Source of the DNA: an uncultured Paracoccaceae bacterium
Lineage (GTDB): Bacteria; Pseudomonadota; Alphaproteobacteria; Rhodobacterales; Rhodobacteraceae
Assembly: GCA_947493335.1 (NCBI GenBank)
Contig: CANLQO010000001.1
Location: forward strand, 372,001 to 436,000
Reading direction: 5' to 3'
DNA: 64,000 nt
Below the pieces are notes generated by a model. That model made no database searches. It was not told the origin of the DNA and was given only the letters and a program-made list of their open reading frames with translations. Positions 7,568 through 16,968 of this stretch are shown piece by piece. A program made the translations under genes and the position numbers. Each line of letters starts with the position of its first letter. The first letter of the stretch is position 1.

Positions 7568-9760
7568 TTAGGCGGCCTTGGCGGCCTTGCCGAAACGCCC
7601 GTAGAATGACTGGTTCTTGTCAGCCATTTCGCGCAGTAGGGCCGGGGTCGTGAACCGCTCGCCGAATTCTGCGGTCAGTTGGTCACAACGCTCTGCCGCA
7701 TAGGGCGCGCCAATAATGTCGAGCCAGCTGAACGGTCCGCCTGACCATGGCGCAAAGCCCCAGCCCAGGATCGCGCCCACATCGCCTTCGCGGATGTCTT
7801 CCAGCACATTTTCTTCCAGCGCGCGCACAGCCTCAAGCACCTGCGCGAAAAGCAGGCGATGCTGCACGGTCGTCAGGTCGGGCTGTTCGGCGGCAGGTGT
7901 GTATTTGTCCAGCCCCTCCCACAGGCCCTGCCGCTTGCCCTTGTCGTCATAGGCATAGAAGCCGGCATTTGCCTTGCGGCCCAAACGCCCTTCATCAAAC
8001 ATCCAGAACAGCACTTCGTCCTGCGCGTCGTCATAGGCATCGCCCATCGCCGCTTTGGTCGCCTTGGCGATTTTCACGCCAAGGTCGATTGACGTTTCAT
8101 CGGTCAATTGCAGCGGACCGAGGGGCATTCCCACCAGTTTTGCCGCGTTTTCGATCAGCGCGGGTTCCACACCTTCCTTCACCATGCGAATGCCTTCGTT
8201 GATGTAGGGAATGATGCAGCGGTTGGCGTAGAAGAAGCGCGCGTCGTTGACGACAATCGGCGTCTTGCGGATCTGACGCACAAAGTCGAGCGCCTTGGCC
8301 ACAGCCACGTCGCCGGTTTTCTGACCCTTGATAATCTCCACCAGCATCATCTTGTCGACCGGGCTGAAGAAGTGGATGCCGATGAACTTTTCCGCGTCAT
8401 TGCTGGCCTTGGCCAATTCCGTGATTGGCAGGGTCGAGGTGTTGGTGGCAAAGATCGCATCGGGGCAGGCGGCCTGCACCTTGGCTGTTACCTCGGCCTT
8501 GACGCCGACATCCTCAAACACCGCTTCTACGATCAGATCACAGCCTTCCAGGGCTGCATAATCAGTGGTGGCGTTGATCAGGCCCAACACCGCCTCTTTT
8601 TTCTCGGGCGTGGCCTTTTTGCGGGCGATACCTTTGTCCATGTAGGCAGCGGTATAGCTTTTTCCCTTGTCCGCCGCTTCCTGTTTGGCGTCGATCAACA
8701 CGACCTGAATACCCACCAGCGCAGAGACCAGCGCAATGCCCGCCCCCATCATGCCCGCGCCAATAACGCCGACCTTCTGCACCTTCTGGTCGTCCACTGC
8801 CGGGCGGTTGGCGCCCTTTTCCAGCGCTTCCTTGTTGATGAACAAGCTGCGGATCATGGCGCTGGAAGACGGGTTCATCAGCACATGCGTGAACCAGCGC
8901 GCCTCGATCTGAAGGGCTGTGTCAAACGGAACCAACGCACCTTCGTAAACGGCAGATAGCAAGGCTTTCGCCGCCGGATAGACGCCCATGGTCTTGCCGT
9001 TGACCATGGCGCTTGCGCCGACGAAATTCATAAAGCCCGCAGGGTGATAAGGTGCGCCGCCTGGCATCTTATAGCCCTTTTGATCCCAGGGTTTGACGAT
9101 GTCGGCATCCGTCGCGTTCAGGACCCATTCCTTGGCTTTGGCCAGCAGTTCGTCTGCAGGCACAACTTCATCGATGACGCCCGCGGATTTTGCTTTCTGC
9201 GGGTTGTTCAGTTTGCCTTCCAACAACAGCGGAGAGGCGGCAATTGCGCCCATCTTGCGCACCAGACGCGTCGTGCCACCCGCGCCGGGGAAAATGCCGA
9301 CCATAATCTCGGGCAGGCCAATCTTGGCCTTGGGGTTGTCAGCCGCAAAGATGCGGTGACAGGCCAGCGGCACTTCCAATCCGATGCCAAGCGCTGTGCC
9401 GGGCAGAGCCGCGGCAATAGGCTTGCCGCCTTTCAGGGTTTTGGGGTCCATGCCCGCACGCTCAATCTTGCGCAGGGCGCGGTGGCCGTTCATCGTGAAC
9501 TCAAACAGGCCCTCTGCCGGGTTGTCCTTGTACTCCTCGCGGATGGTGCCGAGCACATTCAGGTCCATACCACCTGCAAAACTGTCTTTGCCGGATGTGA
9601 TGACAATACCTTTGATCGCCTCGCTCCCAAGTGCCTCATCTATCAGGTCGTTGAGAAGCTTCATGCTGTCGCGTGTCATCACGTTCATCGACTTGGATTT
9701 GACGTCCCAGGTGATCACGGCGACGCCATCAGCGTCCGTTTCCATGGTAAAATCGGTCAT
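7568..9760 (-). CDS. fadB: Multifunctional fatty-acid oxidation alpha subunit (enoyl-CoA hydratase / 3-hydroxyacyl-CoA dehydrogenase)
   Basis: A 730-aa protein. Residues about 1-190 are a crotonase domain with FAGGMDL near residue 62 and the GLEVPLACH and GLPEIMVG segments carrying the two catalytic glutamates. Residues about 330-510 are the NAD-binding 3-hydroxyacyl-CoA dehydrogenase domain, with VGVIGAGMMGAGIA and the catalytic IHFFSP. The rest is two C-terminal dehydrogenase repeats. It hydrates enoyl-CoA and oxidises 3-hydroxyacyl-CoA in beta-oxidation, pairing with the FadA thiolase two genes upstream. Its ATG overlaps the preceding stop. FadB and FadJ types are hard to separate by eye. 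Confidence 0.92.
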   Translation of the reverse strand: MTDFTMETDADGVAVITWDVKSKSMNVMTRDSMKLLNDLIDEALGSEAIKGIVITSGKDSFAGGMDLNVLGTIREEYKDNPAEGLFEFTMNGHRALRKIERAGMDPKTLKGGKPIAAALPGTALGIGLEVPLACHRIFAADNPKAKIGLPEIMVGIFPGAGGTTRLVRKMGAIAASPLLLEGKLNNPQKAKSAGVIDEVVPADELLAKAKEWVLNATDADIVKPWDQKGYKMPGGAPYHPAGFMNFVGASAMVNGKTMGVYPAAKALLSAVYEGALVPFDTALQIEARWFTHVLMNPSSSAMIRSLFINKEALEKGANRPAVDDQKVQKVGVIGAGMMGAGIALVSALVGIQVVLIDAKQEAADKGKSYTAAYMDKGIARKKATPEKKEAVLGLINATTDYAALEGCDLIVEAVFEDVGVKAEVTAKVQAACPDAIFATNTSTLPITELAKASNDAEKFIGIHFFSPVDKMMLVEIIKGQKTGDVAVAKALDFVRQIRKTPIVVNDARFFYANRCIIPYINEGIRMVKEGVEPALIENAAKLVGMPLGPLQLTDETSIDLGVKIAKATKAAMGDAYDDAQDEVLFWMFDEGRLGRKANAGFYAYDDKGKRQGLWEGLDKYTPAAEQPDLTTVQHRLLFAQVLEAVRALEENVLEDIREGDVGAILGWGFAPWSGGPFSWLDIIGAPYAAERCDQLTAEFGERFTTPALLREMADKNQSFYGRFGKAAKAA

Positions 9761-10677
9761 GATTTGAGTCCTTCATTGGGTTGATCAAACTCTGGCAGAC
9801 GCGGCGAATCTGCGAGACGCGTCCAAAGCTTGAAATTCTCGAAATTGTTCAGAATGGCGTTGGCGCAATGGGTTTCGCGCCAAACACCGTCGTCCCCGCG
9901 CACGAGGCGGATGCGGTTCGGATAAGGTGGCAAGACGCGCTGGCCATTGCGCATCTGATGGCTGATGTGGGTTCCGATGATTTCGTCTGGCGTGATGAAC
10001 TTTGCTTCTTTCACCGTCCTCACAAAATCGGTCAGGCCCGAATTGCTGTACATACTTGCGAAACTTTCAAAAAGATCGCGCATTTCTTCGGATGTCGAAA
10101 TGCGGATCATGTCAGTTTCCGTGGTGATTTGATGTGGCAGGCCGATCCGTCCACTAAACGTCTCAAAATCGTTCTTGATCAGTGCAGTAGACAAAAGGTC
10201 CAGATGCATCTGATAGATCTCTTCGGCTGCCGCGTCTCCGTCCTCCGCAGCATGGATGGCCTTGGCAAAGCCACTTTGATCATCCAGCGCATATTCGGAT
10301 GACATGATGACCCAGTTGTCGTTGATCTTCTCAAGCACCGAGAACACAGGATACGGCGGGACCAGTTCCCTGCCGTCCCCGCAGATGTAAGAAATATGCG
10401 TCGCCTCAACACGGTTTTCACCGTGAAAAACCGCAGCGACGCATTCGCGCCGGATGTCAGTGACCCCAAGTTCCGCGAAGTGATCGCAGTTGCTTTCGAA
10501 GGCCCGGCGCAAGTCAAACCGGGTCTCGGCCACCACCCGTCGGCCCATCGTGTTCATCGTCTGCGGCAGGTGAAAACAGGTCGCAAACAGCTCGAAGTCG
10601 CGCGACATCAGGGCACGTGCCGTGATGCGCAGCAAATGCTCCGAGACGTCTCTTGCTGTTTTCAACTCCACTGACAT
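9757..10677 (-). CDS. Tandem-duplicated NTF2/SnoaL-like protein of the fad operon
   Basis: ATG 10677 is chosen over the longer frame because the latter runs into fadA; 306 aa. The protein is an internal duplication. Both halves share the order DFE-F, LP, T, R-x2-FES, G-TD, THIS, PPYP and a Trp near the end (about residues 10-135 and 155-295). Two alpha+beta barrel units of the NTF2/SnoaL type are the likely fold. No catalytic residue stands out. It lies between fadA and fadB and overlaps fadB, so a structural or regulatory role in acyl-CoA oxidation is plausible but unproven. Confidence 0.6.
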   Translation of the reverse strand: MSVELKTARDVSEHLLRITARALMSRDFELFATCFHLPQTMNTMGRRVVAETRFDLRRAFESNCDHFAELGVTDIRRECVAAVFHGENRVEATHISYICGDGRELVPPYPVFSVLEKINDNWVIMSSEYALDDQSGFAKAIHAAEDGDAAAEEIYQMHLDLLSTALIKNDFETFSGRIGLPHQITTETDMIRISTSEEMRDLFESFASMYSNSGLTDFVRTVKEAKFITPDEIIGTHISHQMRNGQRVLPPYPNRIRLVRGDDGVWRETHCANAILNNFENFKLWTRLADSPRLPEFDQPNEGLKS

Positions 10678-10682
10678 CGGGC

Positions 10683-11894
10683 TTAGACCCGCTCGATGAT
10701 TGTGGCGGCTCCCATGCCGGACGCAATGCACAGCGTGGCAAGGCCAGTGCCTTTGCCTGTGCGCTCAAGCTCGTCCAGCAAGGTGCCGATGATGATCGCA
10801 CCAGTTGCGCCCAGTGGGTGGCCCATGGCGATTGATCCGCCGTTGACGTTCACCACGCTGTCATCGACATCAAACGCCTGCATGAACCGCATCACGACCG
10901 AAGCGAATGCCTCGTTCACCTCGAAAAGGTCGATGTCGCTGATCGACATGCCGCTATCGGCCATGATCTTTTCAGTCACAGGGACCGGACCGGTCAGCAT
11001 GATGGTCGGGTCTGTGCCGATCTTGGCGGTGGCTTTGATGCGCGCACGTGGCTTGATGCCCATGGCTTCGCCCCATTCCTTGGATGCCACCAACACGCCC
11101 GCAGCACCGTCCACGATGCCAGAGGAATTGCCCGCGTGGTGGATGTGATTGATCCGCTCCAGATGCGGGTATTTCATCAATGCGACTTTGTCGAAACCGG
11201 GCATCACCTCGCCCATTGCCTGAAACGCAGGGTTCAGGCCGCCCAGCGACTGCATATCGGTTTGGGGGCGCATGTATTCGTCGTGGTCCAGAATAGGCAG
11301 GCCGTTGATGTCGCGCACAGTGACGATGGATTTGTCGAACCGTTTTTCATCCCAGGCCGCCTTGGCGCGCTGCTGGCTTTTGACCGCCAATTGGTCGGCG
11401 TCATCGCGGCTAAAGCCGTATTCGGTCGCGATGATATCGGCCGAGATGCCCTGTGGGACAAAATAGGTTTCCATCGCGATGGACGGATCAACAGCAATCG
11501 CCGCGCCATCGCTGCCCATGGCCACGCGGCCCATCATCTCGACGCCGCCGGCGATATAGGCCTGACCGGCTCCGCCTTTGACCTGATTGGCTGCAAGGTT
11601 CACGGCCTCCATGCCAGACGCGCAGAAGCGGTTGATGGCAAGGCCGGGGATGCTCTCATCAAGGTCAGAGGCCAGAACGGCCGTGCGTGCAAGGCAACCG
11701 CCCTGTTCACCCACTTGGGTCACATTGCCCCAGATCACATCCTCGACCGCATGGCCTTCCAGGCCGTTGCGTTCCTTCAGCGCGTTCAGCACGCCAGCAG
11801 ACAGCCGGGCGCTGGTGACTTCGTGCAGGCTGCCGTCCTTGCGGCCCTTACCACGCGGGGTACGGACGGTGTCATAAATATAGGCGTCGGTCAT
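10683..11894 (-). CDS. fadA: Acetyl-CoA C-acyltransferase (3-ketoacyl-CoA thiolase)
   Basis: A 403-aa thiolase cleaving 3-ketoacyl-CoA with CoA to acetyl-CoA and a shortened acyl-CoA. The nucleophilic Cys is in INRFCASGMEAVN, the second active-site His is in GGSIAMGHPLGATGA, and the C-terminal proton-transfer Cys is in LCIASGMGAATIIE. Length and ends fit the family. It forms the beta subunit partner of the FadB product in the same operon. A biosynthetic PhaA/AtoB role is less likely given the neighbours. Confidence 0.92.
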   Translation of the reverse strand: MTDAYIYDTVRTPRGKGRKDGSLHEVTSARLSAGVLNALKERNGLEGHAVEDVIWGNVTQVGEQGGCLARTAVLASDLDESIPGLAINRFCASGMEAVNLAANQVKGGAGQAYIAGGVEMMGRVAMGSDGAAIAVDPSIAMETYFVPQGISADIIATEYGFSRDDADQLAVKSQQRAKAAWDEKRFDKSIVTVRDINGLPILDHDEYMRPQTDMQSLGGLNPAFQAMGEVMPGFDKVALMKYPHLERINHIHHAGNSSGIVDGAAGVLVASKEWGEAMGIKPRARIKATAKIGTDPTIMLTGPVPVTEKIMADSGMSISDIDLFEVNEAFASVVMRFMQAFDVDDSVVNVNGGSIAMGHPLGATGAIIIGTLLDELERTGKGTGLATLCIASGMGAATIIERV

Positions 11895-11906
11895 TGTCGT
11901 CTCCTG

Positions 11907-12539
11907 TTAAGCGGTGCCGGGCAGCGCCCGGGGCATCAGATCATATGGGTGTTTCCAGCCGGGCACGGCGGCGATGTTGTCCAGCCAGCGGTTGATGTTG
12001 GGGTAGTCCGCGCGGTCAAAACCAAAAGGTTCCGGGTAGTATAGGTAGGAACAGCAGGACAGATCGGCGTTTGTGATACTGTCGCCCACGATCCACTCGC
12101 GCCCTTCAAGGTGTGCGTTCAGCACGGCAAAGGCGGCCTTCAGACGACCCTGACTAAAGGCAATGACCTCTGCCGGGCGCTTATCCTCAGGCAGAAAATT
12201 CGTCAAAAAGCGGGTCATCCCGGCGGTCGAACTCATCTTGTGGTTATCCCACAAGACCCAGCGCAGCACTTCGTACTTCGCGGCTTTCGGCCCGCCAAAT
12301 AGGCCGGTTTTATCGGTGATGTACTGCTGGATCGCGCCAGACTGACTAAGCGTGACGTTACCATCAATCAGCACCGGGGCCTCGCCCATGCCATTGACGG
12401 CTCGCCATTCAGGGGTGCGCGCGGCACCCTTGAAGAAATCGACATAGACCGGCTCCCAGTCCAGTCCTGACAGCTCCAGCGCCAAAGCGGCTTTGTAGGA
12501 ATTTCCGCTTTCGCCGAAGCAATGCAGTTTGATGGTCAC
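11907..12539 (-). CDS. Glutathione S-transferase family protein
   Basis: Translation most likely begins at GTG 12539, which overlaps the dehydrogenase stop (GTGA) and follows a GGAGACGA ribosome site; 210 aa. The N-terminal thioredoxin-fold domain holds [12 protein letters not shown], with Ser residues where GSTs activate glutathione, and NGMGEAPVL and [11 protein letters not shown] contacting glutathione. The C-terminal half is helical. A GST inside a fad operon may detoxify reactive acyl intermediates, but its substrate is unknown. Confidence 0.82.
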   Translation of the reverse strand: MTIKLHCFGESGNSYKAALALELSGLDWEPVYVDFFKGAARTPEWRAVNGMGEAPVLIDGNVTLSQSGAIQQYITDKTGLFGGPKAAKYEVLRWVLWDNHKMSSTAGMTRFLTNFLPEDKRPAEVIAFSQGRLKAAFAVLNAHLEGREWIVGDSITNADLSCCSYLYYPEPFGFDRADYPNINRWLDNIAAVPGWKHPYDLMPRALPGTA

Positions 12540-13693
12540 TTGTTCGTCTCCACGAATGAACGGGCAATAAGGTCTTTCATGATTTCGTTGGTGCCGCCGT
12601 AAATGCGCTGCACGCGGGCATCGACCCACCATTGGCCAATGTCGTATTCGGTCATAAAGCCGTAGCCACCGTGCAATTGCAGGCAGGTGTCCAGCACCTC
12701 GCCTTGCGTGTCGGTGACCCAGTATTTGGCCATCGCGGCCTTTTCGACGCTTAGCTCTCCGGCGATGTGTTCCGCAATGCAGGCGTCCACAAAGGTACGG
12801 GCGATGGTCGTTTTGGTCTGCGCCTCGGCCAGTTGGAACCGGGTGTTCTGGAACTGCATGATCGGCCCGCCAAAGGCTTGGCGTTCATTGCAATAGGCGA
12901 TGGTTTTAGCAACGGCGGCTTCCATGGACCCGACGGCTGCGGCGGCAATGACCATGCGTTCTTGCGGCAGCTGTTTCATCATCTGGTAAAAGCCACGGCC
13001 CTCTTCGCCACCCAAGATGTTTTCAGGCGGAATTGCCACGTTATCAAAAAAGAGCTCTGAAGTGTCGCCGTGATGGACACCAATCTTGTCGAGATTTCGC
13101 CCACGGGCAAACCCTTCGGCCCCGTCAGTTTCGACGACGACGAGCGAAGTGCCCTTGGACCCGCTCGAGGGGTCTGTCTTGGCGGCAACGACGATCAGAT
13201 TTGCGTGCTGGCCATTGGTGATAAAGGTCTTTTGCCCGCTCAATCGGTAGACGTTGCCGTCGCGCACAGCGCGGGTTTTGATCGATTGCACGTCAGACCC
13301 GGCAGAGGGCTCTGTCATCGCCAAAGCGCCGACCAGCTCGCCCGAGATCATGCCGGGCAGCCAGCGCGCCTTTTGCTCTTCGGTGCCATAGGCCAGAATG
13401 TAGTGTGCCACGATGCCCGAATGGATGCCATGACCCCAGCCTGCCAGGCCTGCGCGCCCGGCTTCGTAGGTGATGACCATCTCGTGGCCAAAGTCGCCGC
13501 CCAAGCCGCCGTATTCTTCGGGAATCGACGGGCAAAGCAGGCCAAGCTCTCCGGCTTGTGCCCAGGTGCTGCGGTCCATCTCGCCCTGTTCATTCCAACG
13601 CGCAATCTGCGGCACCCACTCCTCTGACAGGAATTTGGCTGTCATCTCCTGCAGCATCACGTGCTCGTCGGTCATCCATGCGGCGCGGGTCAT
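12536..13693 (-). CDS. Acyl-CoA dehydrogenase (long-chain type)
   Basis: A 385-aa FAD enzyme making trans-2-enoyl-CoA. The FAD-binding segments [12 protein letters not shown] and FITNGQ, and the C-terminal [14 protein letters not shown], are present. The position that holds the catalytic Glu in medium-chain enzymes (YEGT) is Gly here. Instead LPQERM, about residue 240, matches the site used in long-chain and isovaleryl dehydrogenases, so that Glu is probably the base. It overlaps the small gene upstream (ATGA) and the GST downstream (GTGA). Chain-length preference is inferred. Confidence 0.88.
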   Translation of the reverse strand: MTRAAWMTDEHVMLQEMTAKFLSEEWVPQIARWNEQGEMDRSTWAQAGELGLLCPSIPEEYGGLGGDFGHEMVITYEAGRAGLAGWGHGIHSGIVAHYILAYGTEEQKARWLPGMISGELVGALAMTEPSAGSDVQSIKTRAVRDGNVYRLSGQKTFITNGQHANLIVVAAKTDPSSGSKGTSLVVVETDGAEGFARGRNLDKIGVHHGDTSELFFDNVAIPPENILGGEEGRGFYQMMKQLPQERMVIAAAAVGSMEAAVAKTIAYCNERQAFGGPIMQFQNTRFQLAEAQTKTTIARTFVDACIAEHIAGELSVEKAAMAKYWVTDTQGEVLDTCLQLHGGYGFMTEYDIGQWWVDARVQRIYGGTNEIMKDLIARSFVETNK

Positions 13694-13902
13694 TTCTTGC
13701 GATCCTCCAACGTCGATTGGAACAGGTTCAACCTGTGCCCGAACGTGTCTTCGTTCATCACGCTGTCGAAGTTCTCGAACAGAAATGACAGCGCTTCGCC
13801 TTCTTCCAGCCCGGTGTCCTTGCTGAAACGTCTTAGCCTGCGATAGCCATCCTCTGTCATGGCGACGGGAAAGCGACGGGTCAGGCGCAGACGTTTGGGC
13901 AT
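13690..13902 (-). CDS. Small conserved-looking basic/acidic protein of the fad operon
   Basis: A 70-aa ORF starting at ATG 13902 behind AAGGATGA. The stop overlaps the following dehydrogenase start (ATGA), so it is very likely translated. The N-terminus is Arg-rich ([14 protein letters not shown]) and the C-terminus acidic. A segment resembling a ribbon-helix-helix ([25 protein letters not shown]) suggests DNA binding or a small chaperone, but no family is recognised. Confidence 0.6.
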   Translation of the reverse strand: MPKRLRLTRRFPVAMTEDGYRRLRRFSKDTGLEEGEALSFLFENFDSVMNEDTFGHRLNLFQSTLEDRKK

Positions 13903-13950
13903 TGGGCAGTCATCCTTTTGGGTAGGGTGGGCCATCGGCCCACCACCACC

Positions 13951-15729
13951 TTAGAAATTCGCAGCCTTTAGCGCCATGACCGTTTCGGCCCCGGTGTTAA
14001 TCCGCCCAAGGTGCATTGCCGTCGCAGGCAGTTGCCGTTGCATGTAGTAGCGGCCGGTTGCGATCTTTGTCTCGTAGAACTCCTTGTCAGATGCACCAGC
14101 CTCCAGCGCTTCCATCGCGGCCTTTGCCATGCGTGCCCACATCAGACCCAGGCAAACGTGGCCCATCATGTGCATGAAGTCATAAGACCCAGACAGCGCA
14201 TTATTGGGGTTCTTCATGCCGTTCTGCATAAAGTACATGCCCGCCGCCTGCAGGTCCTTGCTCGCCGCCTTGAGCGGGTCAAGGAAGTCAGCCTTCAGTG
14301 CTTCATTGGCTTCGTTTTCCTTGATGAAGGTCTTCACCATCTCAAAGAAGGCCATCACATGCTTGCCACCATCCTGTGCGAGCTTCCGACCGACCAGATC
14401 AAGCGCCTGTACACCGTTGGCCCCTTCATAGATCATCGCAATCCGGGCATCGCGCGCGAATTGGGACATGCCCCATTCCTCGATATAGCCATGCCCGCCG
14501 TAAACCTGCTGCGCGGCGACAGCATATTCAAAACCCTTGTCGGTCTGGAAACCCTTGATGACGGGCGTCATCAGCGAAATCAGACCGTCGGCGTCCGCGT
14601 CACCGTTCTTGTGCGCCCGGTCGATCAGCGACGCCCCCCAGAACGTGAAGGCGCGCGCGCCTTCGACGAATGACTTCTGATCCATCAGATTGCGGCGGAT
14701 GTCCGGATGCACGATCAATGGATCGGCAGGACCATCAGGGTTCTTGGCACCGGTCACATCCCGGCCCTGCAGTCGGTCGTTGGCATAGGCCACGGCGTTC
14801 TGGTAGGCGGCCTCTGCTTGGGCATAGCCCTGTAGGCCCACGCCCAGACGCGCCTCGTTCATCATCACGAACATGGCGCGCATGCCCTTGTGTTCTTCCC
14901 CGATCAGATAGCCGGTTGCCTCGTCATAGTTCATCACACAGGTCGAATTGCCGTGGATGCCCATCTTTTCCTCGATCTTGCCGACCGAAACGCCGTTGCG
15001 GGCGCCCAGATTGCCCTCATCATCGTGCAGAATCTTGGGTACGATGAAAAGGCTGACACCCTTGATGCCCTCTGGACCGCCGGGGATCTTGGCCAGCACC
15101 AGATGAATGACGTTTTCCGCCATGTCGTGATCGCCGGCGGAGATAAAGATTTTCTGGCCCGACACCTTGTATGTGCCGTCATCCTGCGGCTCCGCCTTGG
15201 TGCGCATCAGTCCCAGATCGGTGCCGCAATGTGGCTCCGTCAGGTTCATCGTCCCGGTCCACTCGCAGGTCGCCATTTTGGGCAGGTAAAGGTCCTTTTG
15301 CGCGTCCGAGCCATGTTCCAGAATGGCAGAGACGGCGCCGTGTGTCAGACCCTGATACATGTTGAAGGCCATGTTGGCGCTGACCATCGGTTCCTGTGCG
15401 GCAGTATGCATGATGTAGGGAAGACCCTGTCCGCCATATTGCTCCGGCACGTCCATGGCCGTCCAACCACCTTCGCGGACCTGATCAAATGCGGCCTTAA
15501 AGCCGGTCGGTGTGCGGACCACACCATTTTCCAGCACGCACCCTTCGGTGTCCCCAATTACGTTGAGGGGTGCGAGCACTTCGGCCGAGACTTTGCCTGC
15601 TTCTTCCAGCACCGCACCGGTGAAATCGACGTCCAGGTCGGCATAGCCGGGAATATCCTGTTCGCTGACTTTCAGAAGATCATGCAAGACAAATTGCAGG
15701 TCTTTGACAGGGGCGGTGTAGGTGGGCAT
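13951..15729 (-). CDS. DmdC-like acyl-CoA dehydrogenase
   Basis: 592 aa, the extended acyl-CoA dehydrogenase class with an extra C-terminal domain. FAD contacts include [13 protein letters not shown] (161-173) and FISAGDHD. The catalytic base is Glu435 in [14 protein letters not shown]; a Glu at this number is the base described for Roseovarius DmdC, as I recall. DmdC oxidises 3-methylmercaptopropionyl-CoA to methylthioacryloyl-CoA in DMSP demethylation. Roseobacters carry several paralogues, some general. It is the first enzyme gene of the operon, 33 bp after the MerR regulator. Confidence 0.8.
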   Translation of the reverse strand: MPTYTAPVKDLQFVLHDLLKVSEQDIPGYADLDVDFTGAVLEEAGKVSAEVLAPLNVIGDTEGCVLENGVVRTPTGFKAAFDQVREGGWTAMDVPEQYGGQGLPYIMHTAAQEPMVSANMAFNMYQGLTHGAVSAILEHGSDAQKDLYLPKMATCEWTGTMNLTEPHCGTDLGLMRTKAEPQDDGTYKVSGQKIFISAGDHDMAENVIHLVLAKIPGGPEGIKGVSLFIVPKILHDDEGNLGARNGVSVGKIEEKMGIHGNSTCVMNYDEATGYLIGEEHKGMRAMFVMMNEARLGVGLQGYAQAEAAYQNAVAYANDRLQGRDVTGAKNPDGPADPLIVHPDIRRNLMDQKSFVEGARAFTFWGASLIDRAHKNGDADADGLISLMTPVIKGFQTDKGFEYAVAAQQVYGGHGYIEEWGMSQFARDARIAMIYEGANGVQALDLVGRKLAQDGGKHVMAFFEMVKTFIKENEANEALKADFLDPLKAASKDLQAAGMYFMQNGMKNPNNALSGSYDFMHMMGHVCLGLMWARMAKAAMEALEAGASDKEFYETKIATGRYYMQRQLPATAMHLGRINTGAETVMALKAANF

Positions 15730-15762
15730 GTGGAGTCTCCGGTCAGTTCAAAGCAGCGTGTT

Positions 15763-16164
15763 TCAGGCCGCTGCGGTTTTCGATTTGGCAATCTCTGCCA
15801 GTTTCGCTTCGCCCCATTTCATCTGGCTTTTCAGCTCAGCGATGGCTTCTTCAAGCTCGGTCTTCTGGGCTTCCATATCAGCGAGATGAATTTTGGCGAG
15901 TTCATAAGATTGGCTCAGCTGGGTCAGTTGCCCGTCGTCCATGTGATACAGGTCCAGCAGCTGGCGAATTTCTTCCAACGAGAAACCAAATCGCTTGCCG
16001 CGCAGGATCAGCTTCAGCCGGGCGCGGTCGCGCTTGGTAAACAAGCGGCGCTGGCCTTCGCGGATCGGGAACAGCAGTTCCTTGGCTTCGTAAAAGCGCA
16101 ATGTGCGTGGCGTGACCTCGAAGGCCTCACACATTTCGCGGATATTCAATGTGTCCGTTGTCAT
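15763..16164 (-). CDS. MerR-family regulator of acyl-CoA oxidation
   Basis: About 133 aa from ATG 16164 (16176 is also possible). The winged helix begins LNIREMCEAFEVTPRTLRFYE (about 5-25), followed by KRDRARLKLILRGKRFGFSLEEIRQLLDLY. A coiled coil (about 85-120) serves dimerisation. There is no cysteine cluster for metal sensing; it resembles the short MerR proteins that control branched-chain or fatty-acid oxidation (LiuR/PsrA-like roles). It sits first in the fad operon with a palindrome 72 bp upstream, so autoregulation is likely. Confidence 0.85.
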   Translation of the reverse strand: MTTDTLNIREMCEAFEVTPRTLRFYEAKELLFPIREGQRRLFTKRDRARLKLILRGKRFGFSLEEIRQLLDLYHMDDGQLTQLSQSYELAKIHLADMEAQKTELEEAIAELKSQMKWGEAKLAEIAKSKTAAA

Positions 16165-16235
16165 GTTTGTGTCCATTCTTTCCAATGCGTCATGCACCGG
16201 CAAATGCGAGGTCTTTCCCCTTCTTACAAGAATAG

Positions 16236-16251
16236 TTGACGTTAACGTAAA
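16236..16251. promoter_or_regulatory. Palindromic MerR/LiuR-type operator
   Basis: TTGACGTTAACGTAAA is a 16-bp palindrome with a perfect ACGTTAACGT core and one mismatch in the outer bases. It resembles the operator I recall for LiuR-type MerR regulators of acyl-CoA degradation genes. It lies about 72 bp upstream of the MerR start, in the only sizeable gap before the operon. Confidence 0.6.
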
Positions 16252-16390
16252 CGGAACGTGGCGTCATTTCGAAGCTGACGAAAGGTCAGGCAAAGTAACC
16301 CTAGGTCACGCGCAATTTTCTAAGAGGGAGAAATCACAGATTTTCCCCGTATATGCCGCTTTTATTGGGTTTTTTGGCTGGTGCTCTTCG

Positions 16391-16493
16391 GTTCACCCTG
16401 CGCTGCATCCGGCAGTTCGCAGCCCTTTTGGGGCGGCGGGCGCAACCCCGGCAGACGTTGGCCGGGTCCAGCTTTCGTCAGCGCAGGGCCGAT
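16391..16493. other. Structured element in the gap between the MerR genes (possible small RNA)
   Basis: The gap 16165-16544 has no credible gene. Besides the operator, it holds a perfect 10-bp inverted repeat, CCCTGCGCTG (16396-16405) and CAGCGCAGGG (16479-16488). These arms enclose further pairing: CCGGC with GCCGG and GCCC-tttt-GGGGC. The fold would be a branched stem of about 93 nt. No signal-recognition-particle, tmRNA or RNase P signature was seen, so it is unassigned. It may be a small RNA or a transcript end for the downstream MerR gene. Confidence 0.4.
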
Positions 16494-16544
16494 AAAACGG
16501 AATTGGGATCAGTTCTGCGGTGACTTCAAAGACGACTGATCATG

Positions 16545-16913
16545 CTAGCCAAGTGACTTGGCCGTATCATCCCGCAAACGCTTCAGCTCGGCCATCGTCT
16601 CGTCCAGTTGGGCGCGCTGCTCTTCCAGTTCACCCATTTGCCGGTCGGCGAGTTCAATCCATTGCTTCATCTGTGCTGCAGTACCTTCGTTTTCGTAGAT
16701 CAACAGCCACTGCCGGATATCTTCCAGCGAAAACCCAAAGCGGCGACCGCGCAGGATCAGGGTCATCCGCGCCAGTTCCTTGGGCCCGTAAAAACGCGAT
16801 CTGCCTTCCTTTTCAGGTGCGAGCAGCTCAATGTATTCGTAATACCGCAGGGTGCGCGGGGTAACATCGAACTTGGCACACATTTCCTTGAAGGACAGGC
16901 GGGTGTCGGACAT
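16545..16913 (-). CDS. Second MerR-family regulator
   Basis: 122 aa, clearly paralogous to the MerR protein at 15763-16164. The winged helix starts LSFKEMCAKFDVTPRTLRYYEY. RGRRFGFSLEDIRQWLLIY follows, then a C-terminal coiled coil (about 80-115). No metal-binding Cys pair is visible. Two related MerR genes in tandem near an acyl-CoA oxidation operon suggest a duplicated sensor with divided targets. The ligand is unknown. Confidence 0.85.
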   Translation of the reverse strand: MSDTRLSFKEMCAKFDVTPRTLRYYEYIELLAPEKEGRSRFYGPKELARMTLILRGRRFGFSLEDIRQWLLIYENEGTAAQMKQWIELADRQMGELEEQRAQLDETMAELKRLRDDTAKSLG

Positions 16914-16968
16914 GGGTATTCTCCTGATGGAGAAAGATTAACCGCTCGCCCGTTTCAGGGCAACGCGC

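Noticed and set aside
14890-16239. 449-aa plus-strand frame opposite the DmdC-like and MerR genes
   Set aside because: It is antisense to two clear genes, has no family features and arises from GC-rich codon bias. The same applies to 23-1084 minus and 8108-8959 plus.
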